Shown in pieces: positions 34,808-43,692 of a stretch of 64,000 nucleotides of DNA. Location: NCBI GenBank assembly GCA_900542265.1, contig UQML01000004.1:30493-94492 (forward strand), read 5' to 3'. The DNA comes from an uncultured Eggerthella sp. GTDB taxonomy: Bacteria > Actinomycetota > Coriobacteriia > Coriobacteriales > Eggerthellaceae. The notes below the pieces were generated by a model, which ran no database searches, was not told the origin of the DNA, and worked only from the letters and a program-made list of their open reading frames with translations. A program made the position numbers and the translations under genes. Positions within the stretch are counted from its first letter, which is position 1. Every line of letters starts with the position of its first letter.

Positions 34808-35708
34808 TGCACCTATGGACACCAACTTGCAGCCCAATCAACCTGGTCAGCCTAGCCAACCTGACCAGCCTCTCCAACCTGACCAACCTAGCCAGCTTGG
34901 TCAGCAGCCCAAAGACCGCATCGCCCAAGCCTTTGCCAACCACAAAGTCTTCATCCCCTTTATCACCTGCGGAGATCCCACTCTTGAGATGACCAAAGTG
35001 TTTGTCCGTGCGCTCGCTGACGAAGGCGCTGATCTTATCGAGCTAGGCATCCCTTTTTCTGATCCCACCGCAGAGGGTGTGGTCATCCAAGATGCCAACT
35101 TACGCGCACTCACCGGCGGCGTAGATACCGACAAGATCATGAACATGGTTAAAGAATTGCGCACTGGTTCTGATGGCGGTGAGCCCGTAACTATTCCTTT
35201 TGCGTTCATGACTTACGCTAACGTGGTCTACCATTACGGAACCGAGCGATTCTGTAAGAAAGCTGCCGAAGTAGGCGTTAATGCCCTCATCTTGCCCGAT
35301 GTCCCCTTTGAGGAAAAGCAGGAATTTGCTGACGCCTGTGCTGAGGCAGGCATCGCACTTGTGCCGCTGATTGCTCCAACCTCCGAGGAGCGCATCGCCC
35401 GTATTGCAGCCGACTCCGAAGGGTTCATCTACCTCGTGTCGTCCCTGGGTGTTACCGGCATGCGTTCTGAAATCACCACAGACCTCGGCGCTATTGTCGC
35501 AAAAATCCGCGAAGCAACCGACACACCTTGCGCGATTGGATTTGGCGTTTCTACTCCTGAACAAGCGCATCGTATGGCTCAAACTGCCGATGGGGCTATC
35601 GTGGGTTCAGCTCTTATCAATGTGATTGCCAAGCATGGCAACAATGCTGAAGATGCCTTGCGCTCCTATGCACGCACGATGATTGAAGCAGCACATAGTG
35701 CCTCATAG
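34800..35708 (+). CDS. trpA: Tryptophan synthase alpha subunit with Gln/Pro-rich N-terminal tail
   Basis: Cleaves indole-3-glycerol phosphate to indole, which is channelled to TrpB. 302 residues from the ATG at 34800, overlapping the trpFB stop, with GAGGAG nine bases upstream in trpB. The first 38 residues are a low-complexity tail of Gln-Pro-Asx-type repeats, absent in typical TrpA (about 265 residues); the encoding DNA is a degenerate 12-15-bp repeat. The barrel then shows FITCGDPT, catalytic Glu81 in IELGIPFSDP and Glu92 at the position of E. coli Asp60, a natural variation in the family. GFGVSTPEQ and GSALI near the end bind phosphate. Last gene of the operon. Confidence 0.95.
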   Translation: MSNAPMDTNLQPNQPGQPSQPDQPLQPDQPSQLGQQPKDRIAQAFANHKVFIPFITCGDPTLEMTKVFVRALADEGADLIELGIPFSDPTAEGVVIQDANLRALTGGVDTDKIMNMVKELRTGSDGGEPVTIPFAFMTYANVVYHYGTERFCKKAAEVGVNALILPDVPFEEKQEFADACAEAGIALVPLIAPTSEERIARIAADSEGFIYLVSSLGVTGMRSEITTDLGAIVAKIREATDTPCAIGFGVSTPEQAHRMAQTADGAIVGSALINVIAKHGNNAEDALRSYARTMIEAAHSAS

Positions 35709-35917
35709 TCTAACTGGAATGTTCTTTCGTTCTCAAAAACATTCCACTGCAACCCAGCAGCTTCGAACTACAACATCAAGCAGCCCTTCTCGCTGCAACC
35801 CGGCAGCTTTCTATGATGATGGTTGTCGGGTTGTATAGCGTCAAACTATCTGCAAAAAGGGCAACCTTGGAACATCGTGCAACATTTCCTGCTACCTGCA
35901 TTGCCTACACTTCTGAT
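35709..35917. other. Non-coding stretch after trpA
   Basis: Contains an inverted repeat GGAATGTT/AACATTCC (about 35716-35744) that could form a weak terminator hairpin without a T-run, and two direct copies of CTGCAACCCRGCAGCTT about 50 bases apart (near 35747 and 35797), the second part of a longer imperfect hairpin ending CGGGTTG. No gene is visible. Confidence 0.45.
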
Positions 35918-36112
35918 TCAGCACAACCTGGATATAAAGCCAGCTAATGACATACAAGAATTATCGGTATCTTGTTGAGTCATACGCGCAGAAAGCGTAA
36001 CAGGTGAAAACCCTAAAGTTTTTGCCATCTCAGCCTGCGTAATACCTTGTTCTTTTCTAGCAGAAGCAAGAAATTCTCCTAGTGTTTTAAAAGAATACGC
36101 ATTCGCCCACAT
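35918..36112 (-). pseudogene. XRE/HipB-like antitoxin remnant
   Basis: 64-codon frame. Residues 11-42 (LGEFLASARKEQGITQAEMAKTLGFSPVTLSA) are a clear lambda-repressor-type helix-turn-helix of the HipB/y4mF sort, but the recognition helix end and everything after it (RMTQQDTDNSC onward) no longer match the family and the other two frames soon stop, so the C-terminal half appears lost. No HipA-like toxin gene remains beside it. Two near-identical 18-bp operator-like sites lie just upstream. It may still make a short DNA-binding peptide; I judge it a decayed toxin-antitoxin gene. Confidence 0.55.
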
Positions 36113-36126
36113 AGCAGATCTCCACT

Positions 36127-36180
36127 CAAAATACTTAATATTTTGTCATTACCAGTAATATACAAAATACTTAATATCTG
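36127..36180 (-). promoter_or_regulatory. Paired operator-like sites upstream of the HTH remnant
   Basis: Site 1 (36127-36145) is CAAAATACTTAATATTTTG, a palindrome with arms CAAAATA/TATTTTG. Site 2 (36163-36180) repeats CAAAATACTTAATAT. They start 36 bases apart, directly in front of the gene on the minus strand, as expected for HipB-type autoregulation. Confidence 0.5.
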
Positions 36181-36240
36181 AGTTTCAGGAAAAAGGATGT
36201 AAATTATTCAATATCCACAACCATGTCCGTGTATAAGCTT

Positions 36241-37524
36241 TTAGGCTTGTTTTTGATACAACTCTTTGGAGAGCGCAAAACCTTCTAAGGGATCGAGATA
36301 GCCTTGCTCATCTGCATCAAGTCCAGCACGAGCAAGATCAAAAAGATGCGCAATCCACTGATCAAGCGACTTGCCGTAGACATGAGCACCATAGCCCTGC
36401 TTCTTAATGGCGGCAATCACTGATTCAACCGAATCACTGGTGAGTGGCCAAACCCCATCGGCAACTCCTAAATCAGACTCGATAGCAGAAAGAGCATCTT
36501 CAGAATAGAAAAGACCTTTGATTAAAGCGGCATAGCCTAGCACGAGTTCTTGAGGCATAGAGTCAGCCGGGCGAATCTCGACAAAACGCTTCAAGCGGAC
36601 ATCAGGCCAATACATTGAAAGCAGATGCTCGATGTCAGCCTGCGTCATAGGTGCATCGCCGTAAGCCTGCACCGCCGGCACAGTACCCACCTGGCGCGGT
36701 GTTGCGTCTTCAGGTTCTCCTGCAGGAGCGCGCGTCACGAAAATAGGAGAAGCACCGAGCACCCAATCGGCATAATTTGCAAATGAGAAATCCTTGTCAA
36801 AAATTCCTGGAATAACGCCAGCGCGCGCAGGATCAACATTGCGCCATACCGTCAAGCGCACGAGTGGCTCTTTGGTAGCCTCACCTTCAAACACAGGTGA
36901 GTTATCCGTGATGGCGGACAGGATAGGAACAAGCGCGGAGGCCGCACGCATTTTACGGATTGCATCAGCCTCGTCGATATAATCAATACTCACCTGAGTC
37001 GAAGCCGATCCACGCATCATTCGCTCAGCTTTAGTACCGAGCTGCTTAAACCAGGCGTCCATATACTGGTAGCGCTTTTTGGGAATCAACTCGAGATCAG
37101 CCGCTTTGTGCGTTGGATGATAACCAAGCGCATACACGTGCGCATTATGCCGATCGAGATACGCATCAAGGTGCGCGCGAAAATCTGAGTAGACCTCACC
37201 AATCTTTTGTATTGAGGCAAAGGGCGCAATGGAGATCTCTATTTGCGAAGCAGGCTCAAGCGTAATAGAAGCGTCCTCATTCGCGCACCCGATAATCTCG
37301 CCTTCATTGTTGAGAAAGATTGCCGGATAGTGATCGGTGAGCGCATTAAGCACGTCAGCAATACCGATACGCCCATCCTTCGAGTCATACGTGATGGGCT
37401 CGTTTGCATCAGAAACCAAAATGAAGTGCTCAATTTCAACACCTAACACCTTATTCGTGATAGGGTGGCCGCTTTTTTCAAAGTAAGCGATGAGCGCTTC
37501 TCTGTTCTGCTCCTCAATATTCAA
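36241..37524 (-). CDS. gshA: Glutamate-cysteine ligase, GCS2 family
   Basis: ATP-dependent formation of gamma-glutamylcysteine, first step of glutathione synthesis. 427 residues of the GCS2 type used by actinobacteria and plants rather than E. coli GshA. Conserved segments: GVEIEHFIL, EDASITLEPASQIEISIAPF, ALGYHPTH, MMRGSASTQVSIDY, RLTVWRNVDPAR, FVEIRPADSMPQELVLGYAALI. No glutathione synthetase gene is nearby and the protein is not the bifunctional GshF, so the end product may be gamma-glutamylcysteine itself. It lies 51 bases after cysK on the same strand, so cysteine supply and thiol synthesis are linked. Confidence 0.9.
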   Translation of the reverse strand: MNIEEQNREALIAYFEKSGHPITNKVLGVEIEHFILVSDANEPITYDSKDGRIGIADVLNALTDHYPAIFLNNEGEIIGCANEDASITLEPASQIEISIAPFASIQKIGEVYSDFRAHLDAYLDRHNAHVYALGYHPTHKAADLELIPKKRYQYMDAWFKQLGTKAERMMRGSASTQVSIDYIDEADAIRKMRAASALVPILSAITDNSPVFEGEATKEPLVRLTVWRNVDPARAGVIPGIFDKDFSFANYADWVLGASPIFVTRAPAGEPEDATPRQVGTVPAVQAYGDAPMTQADIEHLLSMYWPDVRLKRFVEIRPADSMPQELVLGYAALIKGLFYSEDALSAIESDLGVADGVWPLTSDSVESVIAAIKKQGYGAHVYGKSLDQWIAHLFDLARAGLDADEQGYLDPLEGFALSKELYQKQA

Positions 37525-37575
37525 AACTGCCCCTTTTCTTACATCTTTCTCAGTGAACTGATGGTTGGTGCGCGC

Positions 37576-38511
37576 TTAGTCCTCGAAGTCAAACATAGCT
37601 GATGATAAGTAGCGCTCGCCCGTGTCCGGCAGCAGCACCACAATGAGCTTGCCTTCATTCTCCGGACGCTTGGCCACCTTTGTAGCAGCAGCTACTGCAG
37701 CACCTGATGAAATACCGACAAGCAGCCCGTCTTTTGCCGCGAGTTCGCGCCCTGCCTCAAACGCCTCATCGTCTGTGATATCGATAACCTCATCGTAAAT
37801 ATGAGTATCAAGCGTTTCAGGGACAAATCCGGCGCCAATACCTTGAATCTTATGCGCACCACCATGACCTTCAGAGAGCACGGGCGATCCTGCAGGCTCT
37901 ACCGCAATCACCTGGATGGCAGGATTCTTGCTTTTGAGGTACTCACCAGTTCCACTCAGCGTGCCGCCGGTACCAACGCCTGCAACAAAGATGTCAACCG
38001 CGCCCTCAGTTGCTTCCCAAACCTCCGGACCGGTGGTTGCACGATGTATAGCCGGATTAGCAGGATTAGTAAATTGTGAGGGAATAAACGAGTTAGGAAT
38101 CTCTTTTGAGAGTTCCTCTGCTTTATCAATAGCACCCTGCATCCCTTGCGCACCAGGCGTTAAGACTACCTCTGCCCCGTAAGCACGCATCAAACGACGA
38201 CGTTCAATACTCATGGTATCAGGCATCACAATAATGGTGCGATTACCTCGTGTTGCTGCAATAGCGGCAAGCCCAATACCAGTATTTCCGGATGTGGGTT
38301 CAATGATGACAGTCTCATCGTCAACAATGCCCTCATCGACCGCACGATCAATCATGGCTTGCGCAATACGATCCTTAGCTGATCCCGTCGGATTGAAGTA
38401 CTCAACCTTAGCAACCAGACGCGCCTTCAAATTATGATTGCGCTCATAGTTGCTGAGCTCGACTAAAGGCGTATTGCCAATCAATTCAGTAACGCGTGCG
38501 TGTATGGTCAT
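37576..38511 (-). CDS. cysK: Cysteine synthase (O-acetylserine sulfhydrylase)
   Basis: PLP enzyme making cysteine from O-acetylserine and sulfide. From the ATG at 38511 (AGGTAGGAA upstream) it has 311 residues, the usual length; 27 open codons upstream lack a ribosome site. PLP Lys46 in NPTGSAKDR, the substrate loop TSGNTGIGLA, the phosphate loop GVGTGGTLSGTGEYLK and the C-terminal PDTGERYLS are all present. The PDTGERY ending fits CysK rather than cystathionine beta-synthase. First gene of a likely cysK-gshA operon. No cysE lies in the window. Confidence 0.95.
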   Translation of the reverse strand: MTIHARVTELIGNTPLVELSNYERNHNLKARLVAKVEYFNPTGSAKDRIAQAMIDRAVDEGIVDDETVIIEPTSGNTGIGLAAIAATRGNRTIIVMPDTMSIERRRLMRAYGAEVVLTPGAQGMQGAIDKAEELSKEIPNSFIPSQFTNPANPAIHRATTGPEVWEATEGAVDIFVAGVGTGGTLSGTGEYLKSKNPAIQVIAVEPAGSPVLSEGHGGAHKIQGIGAGFVPETLDTHIYDEVIDITDDEAFEAGRELAAKDGLLVGISSGAAVAAATKVAKRPENEGKLIVVLLPDTGERYLSSAMFDFED

Positions 38512-39188
38512 ATTCCTACCTGCTTCCTTGCAATGCGCATGCGGATAATTCTTCGTGCTTTTCGAGTCGTTCGAGTCATTCATGCTCTTCATGCTGTGCT
38601 ACTTAGTGTAGCGATACTTATCGTGCGCGTCTTGCTCTTTATCTGAGTTGCAAGGTTTTTGTTTTGTTTTGGGCACAAGTAAACAGCCACTCAAAAAGCT
38701 GTCCTAAAAGAACGTCTGCGACACGCGATTCATCTCCTCCTGCAGGTTTTTGCAAGATGCGACACTTCTAGGCTTCATGCCCACATAAATCTTAAGGTCA
38801 AAAAGGAACGCTTAGTTTGATCGTGGCACATAACGCCTGGTTGATGACCAATTAATCCTAGTCAAAGAAACCTCTACTCGCATCTAGCTTGAACGCGTAA
38901 TTTCTTGAGTTCAAAACAACAAAATCAGTGTCATAGCGTGCATTTTTCTACAAACGAGGCTCCAGTCTAACAGACACAAGAAATAGAAAAGGCATAAAGA
39001 AAAAAACAAAAAGCTTCAGATCGGGATAAAACTTATATCAGATCTCGCTCAGACCACCTGCAAATCCTGTTAAGAATCGCCTTTCATGATTGTCGTATGG
39101 CGTAAACCACTCAGCCAAAACGGAGGCGTATGAGGAGGAAGCCCGAATCCTTCTTGCGCCTCCAAAGCAATCAACTGAAAGGAGATTT
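38512..39188. other. Long intergenic region before the surface protein gene
   Basis: 677 bases without a supported gene. At 39122-39163 a hairpin with arms GGAGGCG/CGCCTCC and further internal pairing lies about 20 bases before the surface-protein ribosome site; it has no T-run and could control translation. A 29-codon frame starting at 39129 overlaps the start of the surface-protein gene out of phase. The rest is AT-rich with no RNA family I can recognise. Confidence 0.5.
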
Positions 39189-42100
39189 ATGCAGGTACTC
39201 ACCAAACACAAAACGCTAGCTATTGCGCTTGCGTGTGCGTTGGTGGCGGCTGCGTTTGCGTTTTTTACCCACGAGACGCAGGCCGCCGCGCCAAACCAGA
39301 CCGCCTACTCGGGGCATCACTCTACACTCGTGGCCAATCGCGGATTCTTGTCCGCTCAAACGCCCAATACTGAGGATGCTCTCGCGGACGCAGGTGCGAC
39401 AACACCCGCGAGCAATGCTGCAGACGCGTCCGATTCAGGAACCGATTTGCCTGATGGCGCTACTAATCAAGGCCCTCCAGGCGATGAGGTTCAAGGAGAT
39501 GCACTTCCGCCGGCACCTGAGAACACCCTCGGCACCAACGTACAAGCTCCCGGAGATAACCGCGGACCACCCAACACCTCCAATCCCGAAAACCCAAATC
39601 CCGATAATCCCCAAACAGGCTATGCCACCGACACTGACAACGCAACCAGATCTGACAACCCCAGCAACAACGGTGACGGATCCACTGACTCCGATAGCTC
39701 CGACTCTGACAACTCCGATAACCCTGGCACCAATCCGGACGATCCCGCAGAAGACCCTGTTGAGGAACCTGTCCGCGTCATCTCTACTGTTGATGGATTC
39801 GATAAAGAACTTCCCGTTCTCTACGTTGATGAAGACTTCGTTTTAGGCAAGCCCATCGGCATTAGCCCTAATCAGATTGCTGATGAAGACGGTACACCCA
39901 TCTTGACTGATCTTGTTGAGTCCAAAGAGAGCGAAGGATACACGCTTGTGTGGCATGACCAAAACGGCAACGAATTCGACTGGATGACCACCCCTATCAA
40001 CGAAACCATGACCGTCACGGGCACGTTTGAGGTACGCCCGGTGCAAGTGCGCGTGGTATTTAATGACGACGCACAAACCCCTGATCTCATCACGAACGTT
40101 GATGTCGGATCGAGTTTTGCAGATCATGAGAACATTCCCACAGAGCCTACCAAAAAGGGTTACGCCTTTGATGGCTGGATTGATGATCGTACCCAAGAGC
40201 CGTTTGATTTCAACGCCGCCGTCAAGGTCCCCACTACAGTGCGCGCAACCTACAAACTGATTGATTCAGCAGAAGCGCCCCGTGTTGATCCTGCCAAAGA
40301 CCTTCCCAAAACTATTATGGGAAGCTGCTATATTGGTGCTACCTGGGGTGTTCACCCTGCCAAATTTAGCGTATCTGGCTTCTCCGGTGATCTGGCAGGC
40401 GTATCAGGAACTGGCGTCTGTTCTCTTCCTTCAGCAGCAGCACCATCTTATACGCATGCCCAGTATCGCGCTACGTTAAGCTCTGTTGACACTAACACCG
40501 GCACCGTTGTATACGACGTCACCATCACGCCACCTGGTGTTGCAAGTCCTGATGGACCACGCAACAAGTTTGGTCTCATTGGTTATCAGACGGTATCACT
40601 CCAAGCAGTAATCCATAAAAACTTTGGTGGATACGTAGACGTTACTAAAACCAGTGCTGCTCCAAACATTTCTGACAACACCAAAACGTACTCGCTTGAA
40701 GGCGCCGTCTTTGGTTTGTACGACAAGAAGAATAATCGCGTGCAAGAATTCCGCACCAATTCACAAGGCAACACCAACACGAGCAGCCTTTTGCCAGTAG
40801 GAACTTACACGCTTAAAGAAGAACAAGCCCCCCGTGGCTTTGCTCTTGCGGCTGACAAAACCGTCACCGTTACATCAGGTAAAACCACTTCTGTCACCGT
40901 TGTCGATATGCCACAACATACCCCGCCTGACTCTCTTATCCAAAAGAATGATAAAGAAACCGACTCCAACCATCCGCTTGGATCAGCAACGCTCGCCAAT
41001 ACCCAGTTCAAGGTGAGCTACTTTGATGCCTACTTTGACTCTATTGACCAAGCTATTGCTTCAGGAAAACCCCATCGCCAATGGATTTTTAAAAGTGATG
41101 ATCAAGGCAAAGTGACACTTGACAAAGAACATCTCGTTTCAGGCGATCCATTCTTTACGGACGCGCAAGGCAAGCCTGTTTTGGCGCTCGGTACCTATGT
41201 TTTTGAGGAGATCGCCGCACCCACAGGGTATCTGCGTGATCACGACAAGCAGCTCCGTACCATAAAGCCAAATGAGACTGATAAAACGACCGCGCTCGCT
41301 TCTGCCTACGACGCGCCCGTGTTCAAAAACCAGGTCATTCGCGGAGATCTATCCTTCATCAAGATTGCCGCTCACACGACCACGCATTTGCCCAACGTGC
41401 CCTTCACCATCACGTCTAAGACTACCGGTGAGGCCCATCGCGTCATGACAGATGAAAATGGCATGATCAATACGTCTGCTGCATGGATTGAGCACACTAA
41501 CAATACCAATGGAGGTAATAAAGGCGATGGGGTGTGGTTTGGTCAGCACGCTTCCGGTGATTTGACTGAACCACAAAACCACTTAGGTGCGCTGCCGTAT
41601 GACACCTACAGGATTGCTGAAGAGCGCTGTGCAGAAAATGAAGGACTCACGCTCGTTGATTTTGTCGTCACAATCACCCGTCATGGCGCCACCCTTGATA
41701 TGGGCACCATCGAGAACAATCCCGCCCCACGCATGGTAATTAGCAAAGTTGATGCCACCACGGCAGAACAAGTCATTGGCGCTGAGCTTATTTTAGAAAA
41801 GCGTATCCAAAATGAGCCCGAAACTTGGGAAGAAGTCGCGCGTACCATCACGACTGAGGAGTCTTGGGTGGTAGAAGCAACGCCGGGAACCTATCGCCTG
41901 ACTGAAATTCTAGCTCCCCCCACCTACCTTGTCGCAGAGCCGATTGTTTTCGAGCTCTACGAAAACACTACCGTCAAAGAAGTCATTATGAAAGATGAGC
42001 CCATTGAGATCACAGGCGATGTCGACAAAAAGCAAACGGCGCTCAATCCGCTTGATTTGAGCTATCGCTACACGCTCGACTTCCGCTCAACCGCACCCAC

Positions 42101-43172
42101 TCATGCTGACGAATACACCGTTGTTGATGATCTCACCTGCGCTCGCGACAATCACGCTTATCTTGAAACGCTTACGACGCCTGTGGTTCAGCATGATGAC
42201 GATGGGCTTTTCAGCCTCTGGTATCTCACCAATTATTCGCCTGTCTCGCCCGAAGACGTGACGCGCACGCCCGAGGATCTGGAAGAGATTGCCCAAGATA
42301 AAGCTGAGGAGGTGCGTCTGACTAACTTGGAAGGCTGGAATCTCTGGCAGGCAGACCTCTCTACCACCGAGCCAACAACGCTTTCTGTTACTGACCTCAA
42401 TTTGGCGGAAGATGAGTATATTACCGCTTTTGCATTTGCCTTCGACCGCGTCAATCCCGGATTTGGAACGCTTCCGCTTGATGATGCGCAATGGCTTGAG
42501 GCTGATCGCTATACGCTCGATGATTTTTGCACCGATGAGCATGCTGACATCACCAATAGCAGCGAAGAAAATAATGAAATAGGCGATGGAACTGACAACC
42601 CTGAAAAGTCCTCTCTTGAAGACGGGGTTGACACTCCAACAACTCCTACAACTCCCGTTGACTATGCTCCCGCCATTCTTGTTATGAAAGCAGAACCTCA
42701 TGTTCTAACGCAAGCTGAACCACTGCCTTTGCAGAATCGCACGTTTATCGAGACCTTCCGCAATGGCGGCATTGACGAGAAACTGCGCGATTACGACTCT
42801 GACCAAGTAGAACAAATCATTGAGCCCGATTCTCCTGTTTCCACCTTTGATGATCCCGAAGACCCTAAAGAGCCCGAGCCCGAAACTCCAGCACCTGAGT
42901 CCGAACCAGACGATAAGGCACCAGTCTCGGGAACGCCTAAAACAGGTACCGGACTTCTCATAGGGCTATTTATTCTCTGCGCAATAACCCTCATCAGTGG
43001 CATCGTAGTCTTTGTGCAGCACCGTAAGAAACAAGCGTTGCAAGCAGAAAATACGTTTGCAACACGCCTTGGGTTGAGCCAAAGCCTCTCAAGCGCCACA
43101 CCGACAAAACGAGCCACCCAAGACAAACCACACCGACGACCCCATCAAGCAAAGCGAATTATTCCGTGGTAG
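39189..43172 (+). CDS. SpaA-domain surface protein with TPKTG-type anchor and long tail
   Basis: Predicted 1327-residue surface adhesin/pilin-like protein; AAGGAG precedes the ATG at 39189 (33 further open codons upstream are unsupported). Signal peptide to about residue 33; a Pro/Asn/Asp/Ser-rich region (about 40-200); InlB/Listeria-type B-repeat-like region (about 252-357, GYAFDGWIDD); then a series of SpaA/Cna-B folds, starting near 479 (VDVTKTS ... GAVFGLYDKK ... YTLKEEQAPRGF), 580, 720 and 847; an acidic region with Pro-Thr and Asp-Ser stretches; then TPKTGTG near 1249, a transmembrane helix and HRKK. Unusually about 45-50 residues follow the basic stop-transfer, so sortase anchoring is uncertain. 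No sortase gene is adjacent. It ends 20 bases from the convergent ybaK. Confidence 0.85.
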   Translation: MQVLTKHKTLAIALACALVAAAFAFFTHETQAAAPNQTAYSGHHSTLVANRGFLSAQTPNTEDALADAGATTPASNAADASDSGTDLPDGATNQGPPGDEVQGDALPPAPENTLGTNVQAPGDNRGPPNTSNPENPNPDNPQTGYATDTDNATRSDNPSNNGDGSTDSDSSDSDNSDNPGTNPDDPAEDPVEEPVRVISTVDGFDKELPVLYVDEDFVLGKPIGISPNQIADEDGTPILTDLVESKESEGYTLVWHDQNGNEFDWMTTPINETMTVTGTFEVRPVQVRVVFNDDAQTPDLITNVDVGSSFADHENIPTEPTKKGYAFDGWIDDRTQEPFDFNAAVKVPTTVRATYKLIDSAEAPRVDPAKDLPKTIMGSCYIGATWGVHPAKFSVSGFSGDLAGVSGTGVCSLPSAAAPSYTHAQYRATLSSVDTNTGTVVYDVTITPPGVASPDGPRNKFGLIGYQTVSLQAVIHKNFGGYVDVTKTSAAPNISDNTKTYSLEGAVFGLYDKKNNRVQEFRTNSQGNTNTSSLLPVGTYTLKEEQAPRGFALAADKTVTVTSGKTTSVTVVDMPQHTPPDSLIQKNDKETDSNHPLGSATLANTQFKVSYFDAYFDSIDQAIASGKPHRQWIFKSDDQGKVTLDKEHLVSGDPFFTDAQGKPVLALGTYVFEEIAAPTGYLRDHDKQLRTIKPNETDKTTALASAYDAPVFKNQVIRGDLSFIKIAAHTTTHLPNVPFTITSKTTGEAHRVMTDENGMINTSAAWIEHTNNTNGGNKGDGVWFGQHASGDLTEPQNHLGALPYDTYRIAEERCAENEGLTLVDFVVTITRHGATLDMGTIENNPAPRMVISKVDATTAEQVIGAELILEKRIQNEPETWEEVARTITTEESWVVEATPGTYRLTEILAPPTYLVAEPIVFELYENTTVKEVIMKDEPIEITGDVDKKQTALNPLDLSYRYTLDFRSTAPTHADEYTVVDDLTCARDNHAYLETLTTPVVQHDDDGLFSLWYLTNYSPVSPEDVTRTPEDLEEIAQDKAEEVRLTNLEGWNLWQADLSTTEPTTLSVTDLNLAEDEYITAFAFAFDRVNPGFGTLPLDDAQWLEADRYTLDDFCTDEHADITNSSEENNEIGDGTDNPEKSSLEDGVDTPTTPTTPVDYAPAILVMKAEPHVLTQAEPLPLQNRTFIETFRNGGIDEKLRDYDSDQVEQIIEPDSPVSTFDDPEDPKEPEPETPAPESEPDDKAPVSGTPKTGTGLLIGLFILCAITLISGIVVFVQHRKKQALQAENTFATRLGLSQSLSSATPTKRATQDKPHRRPHQAKRIIPW

Positions 43173-43192
43173 CCCCTTAGAGAACCATCACC

Positions 43193-43690
43193 TTATTCGT
43201 CAACGACGAGATCAGCGACCTGAACTGGAATAACCCGTTGGAGCCCAGCGAGCGATGTCTCGATCTGGGCTCCAATGCGCCCCGCCGAGAAAATAATCGT
43301 GTCAAACAAAATGGACGTCTCATCAATTGAGGTCGTAAACAGTTTTTTCATTCCTAAAGGAGAGCAGCCGCCGTGAATATAGCCCGTCAAAGGCAGAAGT
43401 TCGCGTGATTTAATCATGGCGATGGATTTCTCGCCCACCGCACGTGCAGCCTTTTTCAGGTCAAGCTCCTGCGCAACCGGAATCATGAACACATAGTGCT
43501 CGCCACTTTTGCCAACGGTGACAAGCGTTTTGAAAACATGATCAGGATCTTCTCCGAGAAGCGTTGCTACTTCAACACCAGAAAGAGACCCATCAGTCTC
43601 AAACGTATGGAATTCAAACGGCACGCCCGCTGCTTCAAGCTCACGCACCGCATTAGTCTTTTTATTCTGTTCATCTTTATGACGTGTCAT
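43193..43690 (-). CDS. ybaK: Cys-tRNA(Pro)/Ala-type deacylase YbaK
   Basis: Trans-editing factor that hydrolyses mischarged Cys-tRNA-Pro, 165 residues, the YbaK/EbsC fold. Conserved: AVRELEAAGVPFEFHTF, DPDHVFKTLV with the catalytic Lys, FMIPVAQELDLKKAARAVGEKSIAMI, TGYIHGGCSPLGMKK and GAQIETS. Starts two bases after the stop of the flavoprotein gene, so the two are co-transcribed. Converges with the surface protein gene with only 20 bases between and no terminator visible. Confidence 0.94.
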   Translation of the reverse strand: MTRHKDEQNKKTNAVRELEAAGVPFEFHTFETDGSLSGVEVATLLGEDPDHVFKTLVTVGKSGEHYVFMIPVAQELDLKKAARAVGEKSIAMIKSRELLPLTGYIHGGCSPLGMKKLFTTSIDETSILFDTIIFSAGRIGAQIETSLAGLQRVIPVQVADLVVDE

Positions 43691-43692
43691 AC

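Noticed and set aside
42087..42701. A 204-codon minus-strand frame
   Set aside because: Antisense to the surface-protein gene; composition reflects the complementary codons and it lacks any domain pattern.
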